Shown piece by piece: positions 10,001 through 21,503 of a stretch of DNA of 64,000 bases. How positions within the stretch are numbered: the stretch's first letter is position 1; every line of letters starts with the position of its first letter. The stretch spans positions 5,716,397 to 5,780,396 of the forward strand of contig OX442432.1 in NCBI GenBank assembly GCA_949361645.1, written 5' to 3'. This stretch comes from Spongilla lacustris. Taxonomy: Eukaryota; Porifera; Demospongiae; Spongillida; Spongillidae. The position numbers and the translations under genes are program-made. The notes below the pieces were generated by a model that saw only the letters and a program-made list of their open reading frames with translations, was not told the origin of the DNA and searched no databases.

Positions 10001-13000
10001 AATCCCTTTGTGTTAGGGTCACATTTGAATTCATCAATCAGTGTACACACTGTGGTCAGTGACCCTCCCAAGGCAGCAGAGTGAAGAGGAGTGTCACCAT
10101 CATTGTCTTTAGCCATTATGTCACACCCGTAATCACGAACAAGCGTCCTGACAACATCAATGTTACCATTATGAGCTGCATGATGCACTGGTATTCTACC
10201 ATTGGATCCCTTTGTGTTAGGATCACATTTGAATTCATCAATCAGTGTGCACACTGTGGACAGTGACCCTCCCAAGGCAGCCAAGTGGAGAAAAGTGTCA
10301 CCATCATTGTCTTTAGCCATTACATCACATCCATAATCACGAACAAGCTTCCTGACAACATCAATGTTACCCTTATTAGCAGCCTGATGTAATGGTGTTC
10401 TACCTTTGGATCCCTTTGTGTTAGGGTGACATTTGAATTCATCAATCAGTGAGCACACTGTGGACAGTGACCCTCCCAAGGCAGCTAGGTGAAGAGGAGT
10501 GTTGCCATCATTGTCTTTAGCCATTACATCACATGCAAAACTACAAGCAAGCTTCCTGACAATGTCAATGTTACCCTTATGAGCTGCCTGATGCACTGGT
10601 GTCCTACCATTGAATTCTTTTGTGCTAGAGTCGCAATTGAATTCATCGATCAGTGTGCAGATTGTGGACAGTGACCCTCCCAAGGCAGCATAGTGGAGAG
10701 GAGTGTTACCATCATTGTCTTTAGCCATTACATCACATCCATAATCACGAACTAGCTTCCTGACAATGTCAATGTGACCATTTTCAACTGCATGATGCAC
10801 TGGTGTCCTACCATTGAATTCTTTTGTGTTAGAGTAACATTTGAATTCATCAATCAGTGTGCACACTGTGGACAGTGACCCTCCCCCGGCAGCATAGTGG
10901 AAAGGAGTGTTACCATCATTGTCTTTAGCCATTACATCACATCCATAATCATGAACAAGCTTCCTGACAATGTCAATGTGACCATTTTTGGCTGCATGAT
11001 GCAATGGCGTCCTACCATTGAATTCTTTTGTGCTAGAGTAACATTTGAATTCATCGATCAGTGTGCACACTGTGGACAGTGACCCTTCCCAGGCAGCTAT
11101 ATGGAGAGGAGTGTCACCATCATTGTCTTTAGCCATTACATCACATCCATAATCATGAACAAGTTTCCTGACAATGTCAATGTGACCATTTTTGGCTGCA
11201 TGATGCAATGGTGTCCTGCCATTGAATTCTTTTGTGCTAGAGTAACATTTGAATTCATCAATCAGTGTGCACACTGTGGACAGTGATCCTTCCCAGGCAG
11301 CTATATGTAGAGGAGTAGTACCGTCACTGTCTTTAGCCATTACATCGCATCCATAATCACGAACAAGCTTCCTGACAATGTCAATGTGACCATTTTGGAC
11401 TGCATGATGCACTGGTGTCCTACCATTGAAATCTTTTGTGTCAGAGTCACATTTGAATATGTCAATCAGTGTGCACACAATGGACATTGATCCTCCCGAG
11501 GCAGCTAGGTGGAGGGGAGTGTTAATACTATGGTCTCTAGCCATTGCAGCACATCCATAATCACAAATAAGCTTCCAGACAATGTCAATGTGACCATTAT
11601 ATGCAGCCTGATGCAAGGCCGTTCTACCATTGGATCCCTTTGCTTTAGGATCACATTTGAATTCATCAATCAGTGTGCACACTGTGGACAGTGACCCATC
11701 CATGGCAGCTAAGTGGAGAGGAGTGTCACCATCTTTGTCTTTAGCCATTACATCGCATTCATAATCATGAACAAGCTTCCTGACAATGTTGACATGACCA
11801 TTTTGGGCTGCATGATGCACTGGTGTCCTACCATTGAATTCTTTTGTGTCATAGTCACATTTGAATATGTCAATCAGTGTGCACACTGTGGACATTGATC
11901 CTCCCAAGGCAGCTAGGTGGAGAGGAGTGTTAAAACTACGGTCTTTAGCCATAACATCACATCCATAATCACATACCAGCTTCCTAACAATGTCAATGTG
12001 ACCCTTACTAGCTGCCTGATGCACTAGTGTTCTACCATTGGATCCCTTTGTGTTAGGATCACATTTGAATTCATCAATCAGTGTGCACACTGTGGACAGT
12101 GATCCACCCAAGGCAGCATAGTGGAGAGGAGTGTTACCATCATTGTCTTTAGCCATTACATCACATGCATAAGTACAAGCAAGCTTCCTGACAATGTCAA
12201 TGTTACCCTTATGAGCTGCCTGATGCACTGGTATTCTACCATTGGATCCCTTTGTGTTAGGATCACATTTGAATTCATCAATCAGTGTGCACACTGTGGA
12301 CAGTGACCCTCCCAAGGCAGCATAGTGAAGAAGAGTGTCACCATCATTGTCTTTAGCAATTATTTCAGTTCTATAGTCACAAGCAAGCTTCCTGATAATG
12401 TCAATGTGACCATTTAGGGCTGCATGATGCATTGGTGTTCTACCTTTGGATCCCTTTGTGTTAGGGTCACATTTGAATTCATCAATCAGTGTGCACACTG
12501 AGGACAGTGACCCTCCCAAGGCAGCTATATGGAGAGGAGTATTACCATCATTGTCTTTAGCCATTACATCACATCCATAATCATGAACAAGCTTCTTAAC
12601 AATGTCAATGTGACCATTATTAATGGCCTGATGCACTGGTGTTCTACCATTGGATCCCTTTGTGTTAGGGTCACATTTGAATGTATCAATCAGTGAGCAC
12701 ACAGTGGACAGTGACCCTCCAAAGGCAGCTAGGTGGAGAGGAGTGTTACCATCATTGTCTTTAGCCGTTACATCACATCCATAATCATGAACAAGCTTAT
12801 TGACAATGTCAATGTGACCCTTATCAGCTGCATGATGCACTAGTGTTCTACCTTTGGATCCCTTTGTGTTAGGGTCACATTTGAATTCATCAATCAGTGT
12901 GCACACTGAGGACAGTGACCCTCCCAAGGCAGCTATATGGAGGGAGTATTACCATCATTGTCTTTAGCCATTACATCACATCCATAATCATGAACAAGCT

Positions 13001-15215
13001 TCTTAACAATGTCAATGTGACCATTATTAATGGCCTGATGCACTGGTGTTCTACCTTTGGATCCCTTTGTGTTAGGGTCACATTTGAATGTATCAATCAG
13101 TGAGCACACAGTGGACAGTGACCCTCCAAAGGCAGCTAGGTGGAGAGGAGTGTCACCATCATAGTCTTTAGCCGTTACATCACATCCATAATCATGAACA
13201 AGCTTATTGACAATGTCAATGTGACCCTTATCAGCTGCATGATGCACTAGTGTTCTACCTTTGGATCCCTTTGTGTTAGGGTCACATTGAAATTGATCAA
13301 TCAGCATGCATACTGTGGACAGTGACCCTCCCAAGGCAGCATAGTGGAGAGGAGTGTCACCATCATTGTCTTTAGCAACTACATCACTTTCATAATCACG
13401 AACTAGCTTCTTGACAATGTCAATGCGACCCTTACTCGTAGCCTGATGTAATGGTATTCTACCATTGGATCCCTTTTTATTAGGGTCACATTGAAATTCA
13501 TCAATCAGTGTGCACACAGTGGACAGTGACCCTCCCAAGGCAGCATAGTGGAGAGGAGTGTTACCATCATTGTCTTTAGCCATTACATCACATCCATAAT
13601 CACGAACAAGCTTCCTGACAATGTCAATGTGACCATTTTGAACTGCATGATACACCGGTGTCCTACCATTGAATTCTTTTGTGCTAGAGTCGCAATTGAA
13701 TTCATCGATCAGTGTGCAGACTGTGGACAGTGACCCTCCCAAGGCAGCATAGTGGAGAGGAGTGTTACCATCATTGTCTTTAGCCATTACATCACATCCA
13801 TAATCACGAACTAGCTTCCTGACAATGTCAATGTGACCATTTTCAACTGCATGATGCACTGGTGTCCTACCATTGAATTCTTTTGTGTTAGAGTAACATT
13901 TGAATTCATCAATCAGTGTGCACACTGTGGACAGTGACCCTCCCCCGGCAGCATAGTGGAAAGGAGTGTTACCATCATTGTCTTTAGCCATTACATCACA
14001 TCCATAATCATGAACAAGCTTCCTGACAATGTCAATGTGACCATTTTGGGCAGCATGATGCACTGGTGTCCTACCATTGAATTCTTTGGTGTTCGAGTCA
14101 CATTTGAATTCATCAATCAGTGTGCACACTGTGGACAGTGATCCTCCCAAGGCAGCTAGGTGGAGAGGAGTGTTACCATAAAAATCTTTAGCCATTACTT
14201 CACATCCGTAATAACATATAAGCTTCCAGACAATGTCAATGTGGCCGTTATATGCAGCCTGATGCACTGGTGTTCTACCTTTGGAACCCTTTGCTTTAGG
14301 ATCACATTCAAATTCATCAATCAGTGTGCACACTGTGGACAGTGACCCTCCCAAGGCAGCTAGGTGGAGAGGAGTGTCACCATCATTGTCTTTAGCAACT
14401 ACATAACTTCCATAGTCCCAAACTAGCTTCTTGACAATGTGAATGCGACCCTTATTAGCAGCCTGATGTAATGGTGTTCTACCATTGCATCCCTTTGTGT
14501 TAGGGTCACATTTGAATTCATCAATCAGTGTGCACATTGTGGGCAGTGACCCTCCCAAGGCAGCTAAGTTGAGAGGAGTGTCACCATCATTGTCTTTAGC
14601 CATTACATCACATCCATAATCACGAACAAGCTTCCTGATAACGTCAATGTTACCCTTATTAGCTGCCTGATGCACTGGTGTTCTACCTTTGGATCCCTTT
14701 GTGTTAGGGTCACATTTGAATTCATCAATCAGTGTGCACACTGTGGACAGTGACCCTCCCAAGGCAGCATAGTGGAGAGGAGTGTTACCATCATTGTCCT
14801 TAGCCATTACACTACATTCACAAATAAGCTTCCTGACAATGTCAATGTGACCATTATATGCAGCCTGATGCATTGGTGTTCTACCTTTGGATCCCTTTGT
14901 GTTAGGGTCACATTGGAATTCATCAATCAGCGTGCACACTGTGGACAGTGACCCTCCCAAGGCAGCTAGGTGGAGAGGAGTGTCACCATCCTTATCTTCA
15001 GCCATTACATCACATCTATAACCACGAACAAGTTTCCTGACAATGTCAATGTGACCATTTTTAGCAGCCTGATGCACTGGTGTTCTACCATTGGATCCTT
15101 TGGTGTTAGGGTCAAATTTGAATTCATCAATCAGTGTGCACACTGTGGACAGTGACCCTTCCAAGGCCGCTATGTGGAGATAATTGTCTTTACCCATAAC
15201 ATCACATCCAAACAT
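7021..15215 (-). CDS. Giant ankyrin-repeat / Roc-COR GTPase / double death-domain protein (frameshifted copy)
   Basis: A ROCO-type scaffold. Exon 1 (15215-7902) encodes roughly 54 ankyrin repeats, then a Roc GTPase domain with P-loop GHPGAGKST (about 9517-9543), switch motif DFAGH, and GSHADLL as the G4-like motif. A COR domain follows and ends at HPLW. Intron 1, 7901-7604, has a GTATGT donor, is phase 1, and contains a 30-bp minisatellite. Exon 2 (7603-7349) encodes a death domain (LLDWHNVGLYLSV..TWEDVMEAI). Intron 2 is only 53 bp (7348-7296). Exon 3 (7295-7021) encodes a second death domain (SDWHLFGVYLGLP..SWAGVGEAL) and ends in TGA. All phases agree. Proteins of this architecture are thought to act in innate immune or cell-death signalling. 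The reading frame is broken once near 12940 by a single-base deletion. The N-terminus starts inside a degenerate repeat; a CAATTGTCAG acceptor just upstream hints at a missing 5' exon. Confidence 0.85.
7650..7790. repeat. 30-bp minisatellite within intron 1 of the ankyrin/death gene
   Basis: Four to five units of CATAGTGATTGCATGCATAG plus ten further bases. It is free of stop codons in two minus-strand frames, so it can look coding, but it lies between a GTATGT donor (7901) and a CCTCTAG acceptor (7604). Confidence 0.8.
9640..15215 (-). repeat. 204-bp higher-order ankyrin tandem array (about 27 units)
   Basis: Each 68-residue unit is two consecutive ankyrin repeats: an A-type (DNDGNTPLHLAALGGSLS) and a B-type (NGRTPVHQAAxNGHIDIV). 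Units recur every 204 bp at high DNA identity. Larger blocks are also shared: about 12540-12940 matches 12945-13350, and about 10600-11000 matches 13660-14060, fifteen units away. This suggests unequal exchange or gene conversion. Confidence 0.9.
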
Positions 15216-16659
15216 TGCTTCCTGACAATTGTAACGGCTTGTATGCCGAATGTATTTGCATTCGTCTAGGGATTAATTGAACTGTAGATGTATGTCGCTC
15301 CATGCCAATTAAATGACACTAGGCTTACTTTATATTATGTCGATCGAAGCTTATTTTCCATAGGGTGTGGCCAGGCAGTATACAGAAATGTATCATCGAA
15401 CCCAGACCCAAATGCATGTAAATCAAATGGCGGTCTTGCGGTCCGGGGTTTACCCGACAGGTATGGGGTTAACCCCGAATGCGATCAAAATTGCTTGTAT
15501 TATCAGAGATAATATATTATCTCTGGTATTATATACGGATACTGATAGATAGTTTGTTTTTTTAAAGTTTAGAACACTGTTCTATGTGTCAAAAAGGGTA
15601 TAATTAGAACATTGCCCTTATGTACCGGAATAAAGGTGTTAAACAGATCATTATCTCAATACGCAGTTCGGAGTCATTGTTACCAGGACACAAATTGGTT
15701 ATACAACAGAGCCTATTCATGTGTACATATCACTTCTACACAGAACCGTACCTAAGACAATAACAGGTATAATTGTTTACGTACGCTAATGGTGAAGTAA
15801 TTTTTAATACGCTCACGCGCAATCAATGAGGATACTCCCCTTCTTTGTTCTCGTTGTTCTCGTGAACCGAAGTTTTTGGAGGGATTCTGCAAAACGGTAC
15901 ATTCAGTTGGAGCCTTGTACTGTACGTTCAGGTAGGTTTCAGACTGGCTCTAATAAAATCTTCATAGTTTAATGATCCCGAAAAGTATGAATATTCCATG
16001 ACACTTTATACAGAAGCCTATAGAGTTTTATCAGGGTTCGCTCGAAAAAATATTCCCATGGCCATTATCACACCGTTGTTTCAAATTTACAGCTGAACTG
16101 AATTTGAGCTTTGGACTATTAAATAGACGTTTTAAAGGACGATGTGCAGATCCACCCACAAATGTTTTGCAAGAATTGCTATGATGCGATGCAACGTACA
16201 TGTACACTGCGTGCATGAATAAACAGTACCATCGTACTAAATTCCTGGGATGGCCACTTACCAAGCGGTGAGTGCAAGGTAACGATGCTGATATCTGCTC
16301 ATGCAAAAAAAATAAACCAGTAATAAACATCTGTGCTCATATCTAGGTGAATAAACACAACAAAAATTGCTTTCAGTGGAACATGTTGCACCATGCATAC
16401 GATGATAACATAATAAAGGAGGCACAACTAGCTACACCTCTGCACTGGAGAAGCTGAAATGTTTCATCTGCCATGCTTCCACTGATAGGCCAGTTCAGCT
16501 ACCTTGCCAGGTTGTTGTATGTACAGACTGCCTGGCACAAAGGTAGTACAGTACGTTGCCACACTGTACTGACCGTGGAATGTGTGCCTAGCTCCTGCAG
16601 GACATCCTTTTGCACTGCGGTTCCTGCAATGGTGATATCAGGGCAGCACAACATTGGAC
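15216..16659. other. Intergenic, no gene seen
   Basis: AT-rich. A short hairpin at about 15493-15530 (ATTATCAGAGATAATATATT and its complement) is the only structure noted. Short open frames here have no recognisable content. Confidence 0.45.
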
Positions 16660-17240
16660 AGTGGTAATGCCAGCTAAGAAAGGTGTGCTTACTCCACTTT
16701 AGGGTATCACTGGTTTTTTTACCACACTCCATCTAGTGGTCATTTTATAAATGTCATGGGCGTTACCAGGGGGGGGGGGGGGGGGGGGCAGGGGGGACCA
16801 TGGCCCCCCTCCCCCCCCCCCCCCCCCCCCCCCCCCTTTTTGGACTGAAAGGCGTCCTCTCCCTGTGATTAAAGTTAACATACATGTGCACCCCCCCCCC
16901 CCTCCCAGAAAAGCAGGGGGCACCCATGTATGTAGTACTTGTGATAAACAACATGCATAGCCATATAAGGCTGTACACCAGCAGTACACAGGTTGCTTAC
17001 TCTACTTCAGGGTATCACTGGTTTTGACCACACCCCTTCCTGGTGTACGATAGTCAGCTATCTTGTGGTCATTTTATAAATTTAAGGTGAAGGCATGGCA
17101 GTAGTGAAAGACACCATGCATAGATATGTGAGGTTATACATGTCCAGCAGTACACAGGTGCTTACACTACTTCAAGGCTTTGCCCATACCTATTCCTGGT
17201 GGAAATAGTGTGGTCCTTGTACAAGACCTTGCATGTATAA
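16660..17240. repeat. Degenerate tandem repeat with paired poly-G / poly-C tracts
   Basis: Three diverged copies of a roughly 140-300 bp unit share CTTCAGGGTATCACTGGTTT, TGGTCATTTTATAAAT and CAGCAGTACACAGG. Inside the first copy a run of about 20 G (16771-16790) is followed by a long C run (about 16815-16836), able to fold back or form quadruplexes. No coding capacity. Confidence 0.65.
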
Positions 17241-17407
17241 ACCTATCTACTACACAGGTAATACTCTCACCAATGATTGACTTATGATATCCCAAAATCT
17301 GAATAACTTATGATTTAAACTAAGGTTTTCCTTTCAAATACATTGACCAACGGTTACCTAGTTGCTAGGACGCGCACACATACAGTTTATTTTAAAACGT
17401 ATATTAT

Positions 17408-17892
17408 AGCCTTAGTAGGGGAGGTCTTGGTCTGGGCCGTAGTAGGGGAGGTCTTGGTCTTAGCATTAGTAGGGGAGGTCTTGGTCTGGGCCTTATAGTA
17501 GGGGAGGTCATGGTCTAAGCCTTAGTAGGGGATGCCTTGGTCTGAGCCTTAGTAGGGGAGGTCTTGGTCTGAGCCTTAGTAGGGGAGGTCTTGGTCTGAG
17601 CCTTAGTAGGGGAGGTCTTGGTCTGAGCCTTAGTAGGGGAGGTCTTGGTCTGAGCATTAGTAGGGGAGGTCTTGGTCGTAGCCTTAGTAGGGGAGGTCTT
17701 GGTCTTAGCCTTTGTAGGGGAGGTATTGGTCTTAGCCTTAGTAGGGGAGGTCTTGGTCTTAGCCTCAGTAGGGGAGGTATTGGTCTGAGCCTTAGTAGGT
17801 GAGGTCTTGGTCTTAGCCTTAGTAGGGGAGGTTTTGGTCTTACCCTGAGTAGGGGAGGTCTTGGTCTTAGCCTTAGTAGGGGATCGGAGGTC
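17408..17892. repeat. 27-bp minisatellite (about 18 copies)
   Basis: Unit CTTAGTAGGGGAGGTCTTGG plus seven bases (TCTGAGC or variants), head to tail. The array ends in GTCTTAAAGCATCATGAAATG, the same junction as in the 5.7-kb copy. Confidence 0.9.
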
Positions 17893-17924
17893 TTAAAGCA
17901 TCATGAAATGCCCCTTTGTAAAAA

Positions 17925-17976
17925 TCATGGTCGCTTATAGGTAGAGCTGATAACCATAAGTGACCATGGTGTTTTT
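17925..17976. repeat. Palindromic module attached to the 27-bp minisatellite
   Basis: CATGGTCGCTTAT and ATAAGTGACCATG are near-perfect inverted repeats around GGTAGAGCTGATAACC. The same module occurs at 5797-5833. Confidence 0.7.
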
Positions 17977-17989
17977 TTTTTCCAGCCTA

Positions 17990-18520
17990 CTGTCTGAGGA
18001 ACTGAGTCTGATAATGAGTGGTACAACACCTATGGCATACATTGCCATGGCAGGTGGGTCACCTTAGGGGATGGATGCACCATCAATAAAAAGAGGACTG
18101 TCATGATATGTGGTAATGAGTTCAGATGGGCAGAGATGTTGGATATCATTCAAAGCCACTTCTCTGTTTAGGGTGTTAGAGGCACTAGAGGCATCAATCA
18201 GTAAGGAGGCTTCAGTTGTTGGTTTGTGTGAGGTGGTGTACATTGAATGCTGCCTGCAGCTAGAGTAATGTTAGATTTGGTGACAGGTAATACAGCTTTG
18301 CTTATTGTTCTGCGTACTGCCTCACCAAATGGGTATTACACGTAAGAGATTTGTCAAGAGCGATAAGCTGGCCTCGCTACAAAATATTCAAGGCCTGGTG
18401 GGTCTACAAATGAGGTGCATAATTTTCTGGCCACCAGTGCTGGGCTCTTACATATAGGTCAGATGATGAGTGCTTGTTCATGTAACTAAAGGTGCATAGC
18501 CGCTCCCAGCCAAATTAAAG
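17990..18520 (-). pseudogene. Reverse-transcriptase relic
   Basis: On the minus strand, in several frames, the DNA reads fragments resembling a retroelement reverse transcriptase: FGEAVRRTISKAVLPVTKS, LLIDASSASNTLNREVAL, and a stop-interrupted form of the QGDPxAMAMYA motif that normally ends in a hydrophobic stretch. Frameshifts and stops show it is dead. I recall similar RTs as abundant repeats in sponge and cnidarian genomes; the exact class is unresolved. Confidence 0.65.
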
Positions 18521-19380
18521 GCATCAAGGCAAGCTGACCCATGTGTATGAATGGCATCTGAACGAATGTCATTCCCATCTAACATTGAAAAAGGATATAT
18601 AGGATACACCTGTGGAATTGAAGAATGCTATTTGAGAGTTAAATCTACTCATTATTTATAATTATGAAATAATTATGTCTGCTGAAAACGTAACTTGCAT
18701 AAACATAATGTTACGTAATTATTTTTATGAGTTATATAGCTAGGTCGCTCTTGCCTACATGAGCACATTCAATACAAAATGGTGAGGGGTGGGGAGTTTA
18801 AATAAAAATAAATTTAAAAAAACATTAATAACGGCTGGGGATTGAGAAGCTTAAATTGAAATAAACGCTTCCAATAAAAAGAACTCTCACCGCCTAGGAG
18901 TGGTGAGGTGGGAGGCCTCACTAAGCGGGTACTTGGCGTGCACTGCAGTCTGCTTTTAAAGTTTCAAGATGTTGCAGTTATTACTTTCAATTTGCTGTGC
19001 CATTAATTGCTTTTGTAGGAAGATCACCCCCCCCCCCCCCCCCCCCCCCCCCCCGTTCCCCGTTCCCCAAGCATTGACACTTGACTTTGATGTAAGAAGT
19101 TGTATCTCATAGTGGTATGGTGGTCTTGGCCTTCACTCTCTCTTTCGCCACTCGAGTGCTGCTTAGCATTATTGCTTTGTGTTCATCTACTGCAGATAAG
19201 CATCATCTCATCCATGCAGCCTCTACCTCATTTCCAGTGTCGTTTCACAGAGATCACTCTCCAATAAGCTGGATAGTTTGGCTACTTCCTTGGCCACAGC
19301 TATTGTGTGGTGGCTGAGCTTGGAAACAACAAGAGTATCCTGCTGGCTACTTTGTCCTGACAGAGCTTTAGATCCACTAT
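18521..19380. other. Intergenic with a C28 tract
   Basis: AT-rich sequence. A 28-base C run lies at 19027-19054. The part after 19100 may belong to the plus-strand retroelement relic that becomes recognisable at 19390. Confidence 0.45.
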
Positions 19381-19389
19381 TAATAGGCC

Positions 19390-19790
19390 TCCATGCAGTG
19401 TATTTAGGTTAGGTGGTGGTGTGGTTCTCCGCCATAACCAGCTTTGTGACATTTGTGTACACCTATGCCAGGGCAAACCATGGGGCCTGCCATTTTTGAC
19501 TTGGTAGTGACATCTCCCTCACACTAATGTCAATTCATGAAGCAAGGCAGTGTCACATGGATATGGGATTACTGGTGGAGCAGATGAATCACCAGGCTAA
19601 TGACCCTCAAGTGCCACACTCTTTGGACAAAACTGCATTCTCTTGCTGTGGAGAATTATGGGAACTGGGGTCTTGAACCCAGGCAAGCTTTTTCCCATTT
19701 GGCCTATAAGTCGAAGGTCTTGATAGATCAGCATGGGTGGCTGAACGCAGCTCTGGTGGGGTGTAAATTCAAGAGCTCTCCTTTGTAGAT
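19390..19790 (+). pseudogene. C-terminal relic of the same type of retroelement, opposite orientation
   Basis: Plus-strand frames contain RLGGGVVLRHNQLCDICVHL and then, after stops, LHSLAVENYGNWGLEPRQAF followed by SHLAYKSKV. I recall an AVETYGNWG-type tail at the C-terminus of sponge/cnidarian RT elements of the kind seen at 17990-18520, which here lies on the other strand. Multiple stops make it non-functional. Confidence 0.5.
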
Positions 19791-20218
19791 CAATAGGATA
19801 TCATTGTACAGTGGTCGTTAGTTTTAGTAGAAGGATGGTTAATTTAGTCGTGTTTTATTTATACCCAATAATACGTACATAATTATCGTTGGTATCAATT
19901 TTTAATGATCTTTATTTTAAATTGAATTGTAGGTGTGTCCTTTAACTGCAATAATCTTTTGTAGTCACAGTCCATATGCTGTTTCCTTTGTTAAAGCACA
20001 GTGTGCATAATTTTAAGTTGATTCTTTGAGCTATGAATCAGGATGCTGCATGCTATAGTAATATATGGTCTAAAGTAGGTTACTTTTAGAGATGAGCATG
20101 ATTGCAATATTCCCACCAGTACATCCTGTTGTGATGTGCCTCTACACTTCATAGTGTTCCAAAGGATCTCTGGAGTCTGGACAGAGTGCATGTAGCTAGC
20201 CTTCAGAAGAGTGATATC

Positions 20219-20255
<37 letters not shown>

Positions 20256-20426
20256 TTACGAGCTACCATTTATTGACCACCTGAAATATAGATGAATCAC
20301 GGTGAAATTTCAAGACCCTCTGCAGATCTGATGGCGATGGAATGAGAATTTATAATTGGCTGTTTAATTACTAGTTAACTGATAATATTATTAGGTTGCA
20401 ACAAATAAATAAAATAAGCGATTAAG
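19791..20426. other. Intergenic upstream of the first 5-alpha-reductase, with a C36 tract
   Basis: A run of about 36 C at 20220-20255, 171 bp upstream of the start codon, and otherwise AT-rich DNA. It probably contains the promoter; no TATA element is convincing. Confidence 0.45.
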
Positions 20427-21172
20427 ATGTCTGCTGTTAATACATCTGCGTTTGCTGCTGTTCAGGCATATTTGAGCAGAGGCGAAGACCTTTTTATTAT
20501 TGAAATAGGATGGCGTGCGATGATAGCCCTAGGGCTATTACTAGTATCCCTTTCCGTTGCGCGTGTTGCCGTACCATATGGTCGCCATACCTGGAAGGGT
20601 GGTTTACTGCTGCCTATTCCCGCGAAGCTCGGATGGTTTCTACAGGAAGCTCCCGCCCTTTGCGTACCGCTGTATTTGATCACGAACGTGGGCGGCAGAT
20701 ATCTTGGGAAGATGAACGCAAACACCATTCTTCTTGGCATGTTTCTTCTTCACTACGTCCACAGGTACGTCCATTTGTGTGGGTCTGAGTGGGTGTACCG
20801 TGCACCTTAATCATAATGCATGAAAGAGATGCCGCCTTTTACTTGCATATGTAATAGGCCTAGTTATAGAATTTTAAAAAATTGGGACTGAAATTTAAAA
20901 AAAGGACTATATGTACCATAGTCCACTGTCTGTGATTGTACATTGCCGCCTGTGCCAGCTCGTAAATGTAGAAAGTAATAACCTCGGAACTGTACAGCAA
21001 CTCTTTGTTTGTTTATTTTGAAGTCCCAGGTCAGGGACAGTCCATCCAGCTACTTGTATAATATTAAGTAACTTTTCCAGCGGTCACGCGTGCTTCCTAG
21101 ATGAATCTCGTGTACATGTGTGTAGTCAGGCTCAGGCTGATGGATCTGAGTGTACAACATGAATACTCACTT

Positions 21173-21241
<69 letters not shown>

Positions 21242-21447
21242 TACAGACCAGACATAGTTAAGGCCAATAGTTATGCACATGTGTACTATATATATATAGC
21301 ACATGTGTACGATAGCATGCCTACATAATTATGATATAAACTTGCAAGTGAAGTTTGTATCAACTATCATACACGACGTATAGCACACAATTAAAATACA
21401 GCTTACTAGTACCCATGGATAGACATAGGCTGATGAACTTGTGTGTG

Positions 21448-21503
<56 letters not shown>

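Noticed and set aside
12930..12955. Programmed ribosomal frameshift in the ankyrin gene
   Set aside because: No slippery sequence or downstream structure; a one-base deletion relative to sister units explains it.
9655..15155. Series of plus-strand 61-codon frames every 204 bp
   Set aside because: Antisense reflections of the ankyrin array, not a family of small proteins.
9640..15215. CRISPR-like array
   Set aside because: Regular spacing comes from coding ankyrin repeats; there are no unique spacers and the DNA is eukaryotic.
19117..19317. Hydrophobic 66-codon plus-strand frame as a membrane peptide gene
   Set aside because: Lies in the area of a decayed retroelement; no independent support.
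21101..21328. His/Thr- or Cys/Val-repeat proteins on CA/GT tracts (also at 25.8, 31.8 and 41.8 kb)
   Set aside because: Translation of dinucleotide microsatellites.
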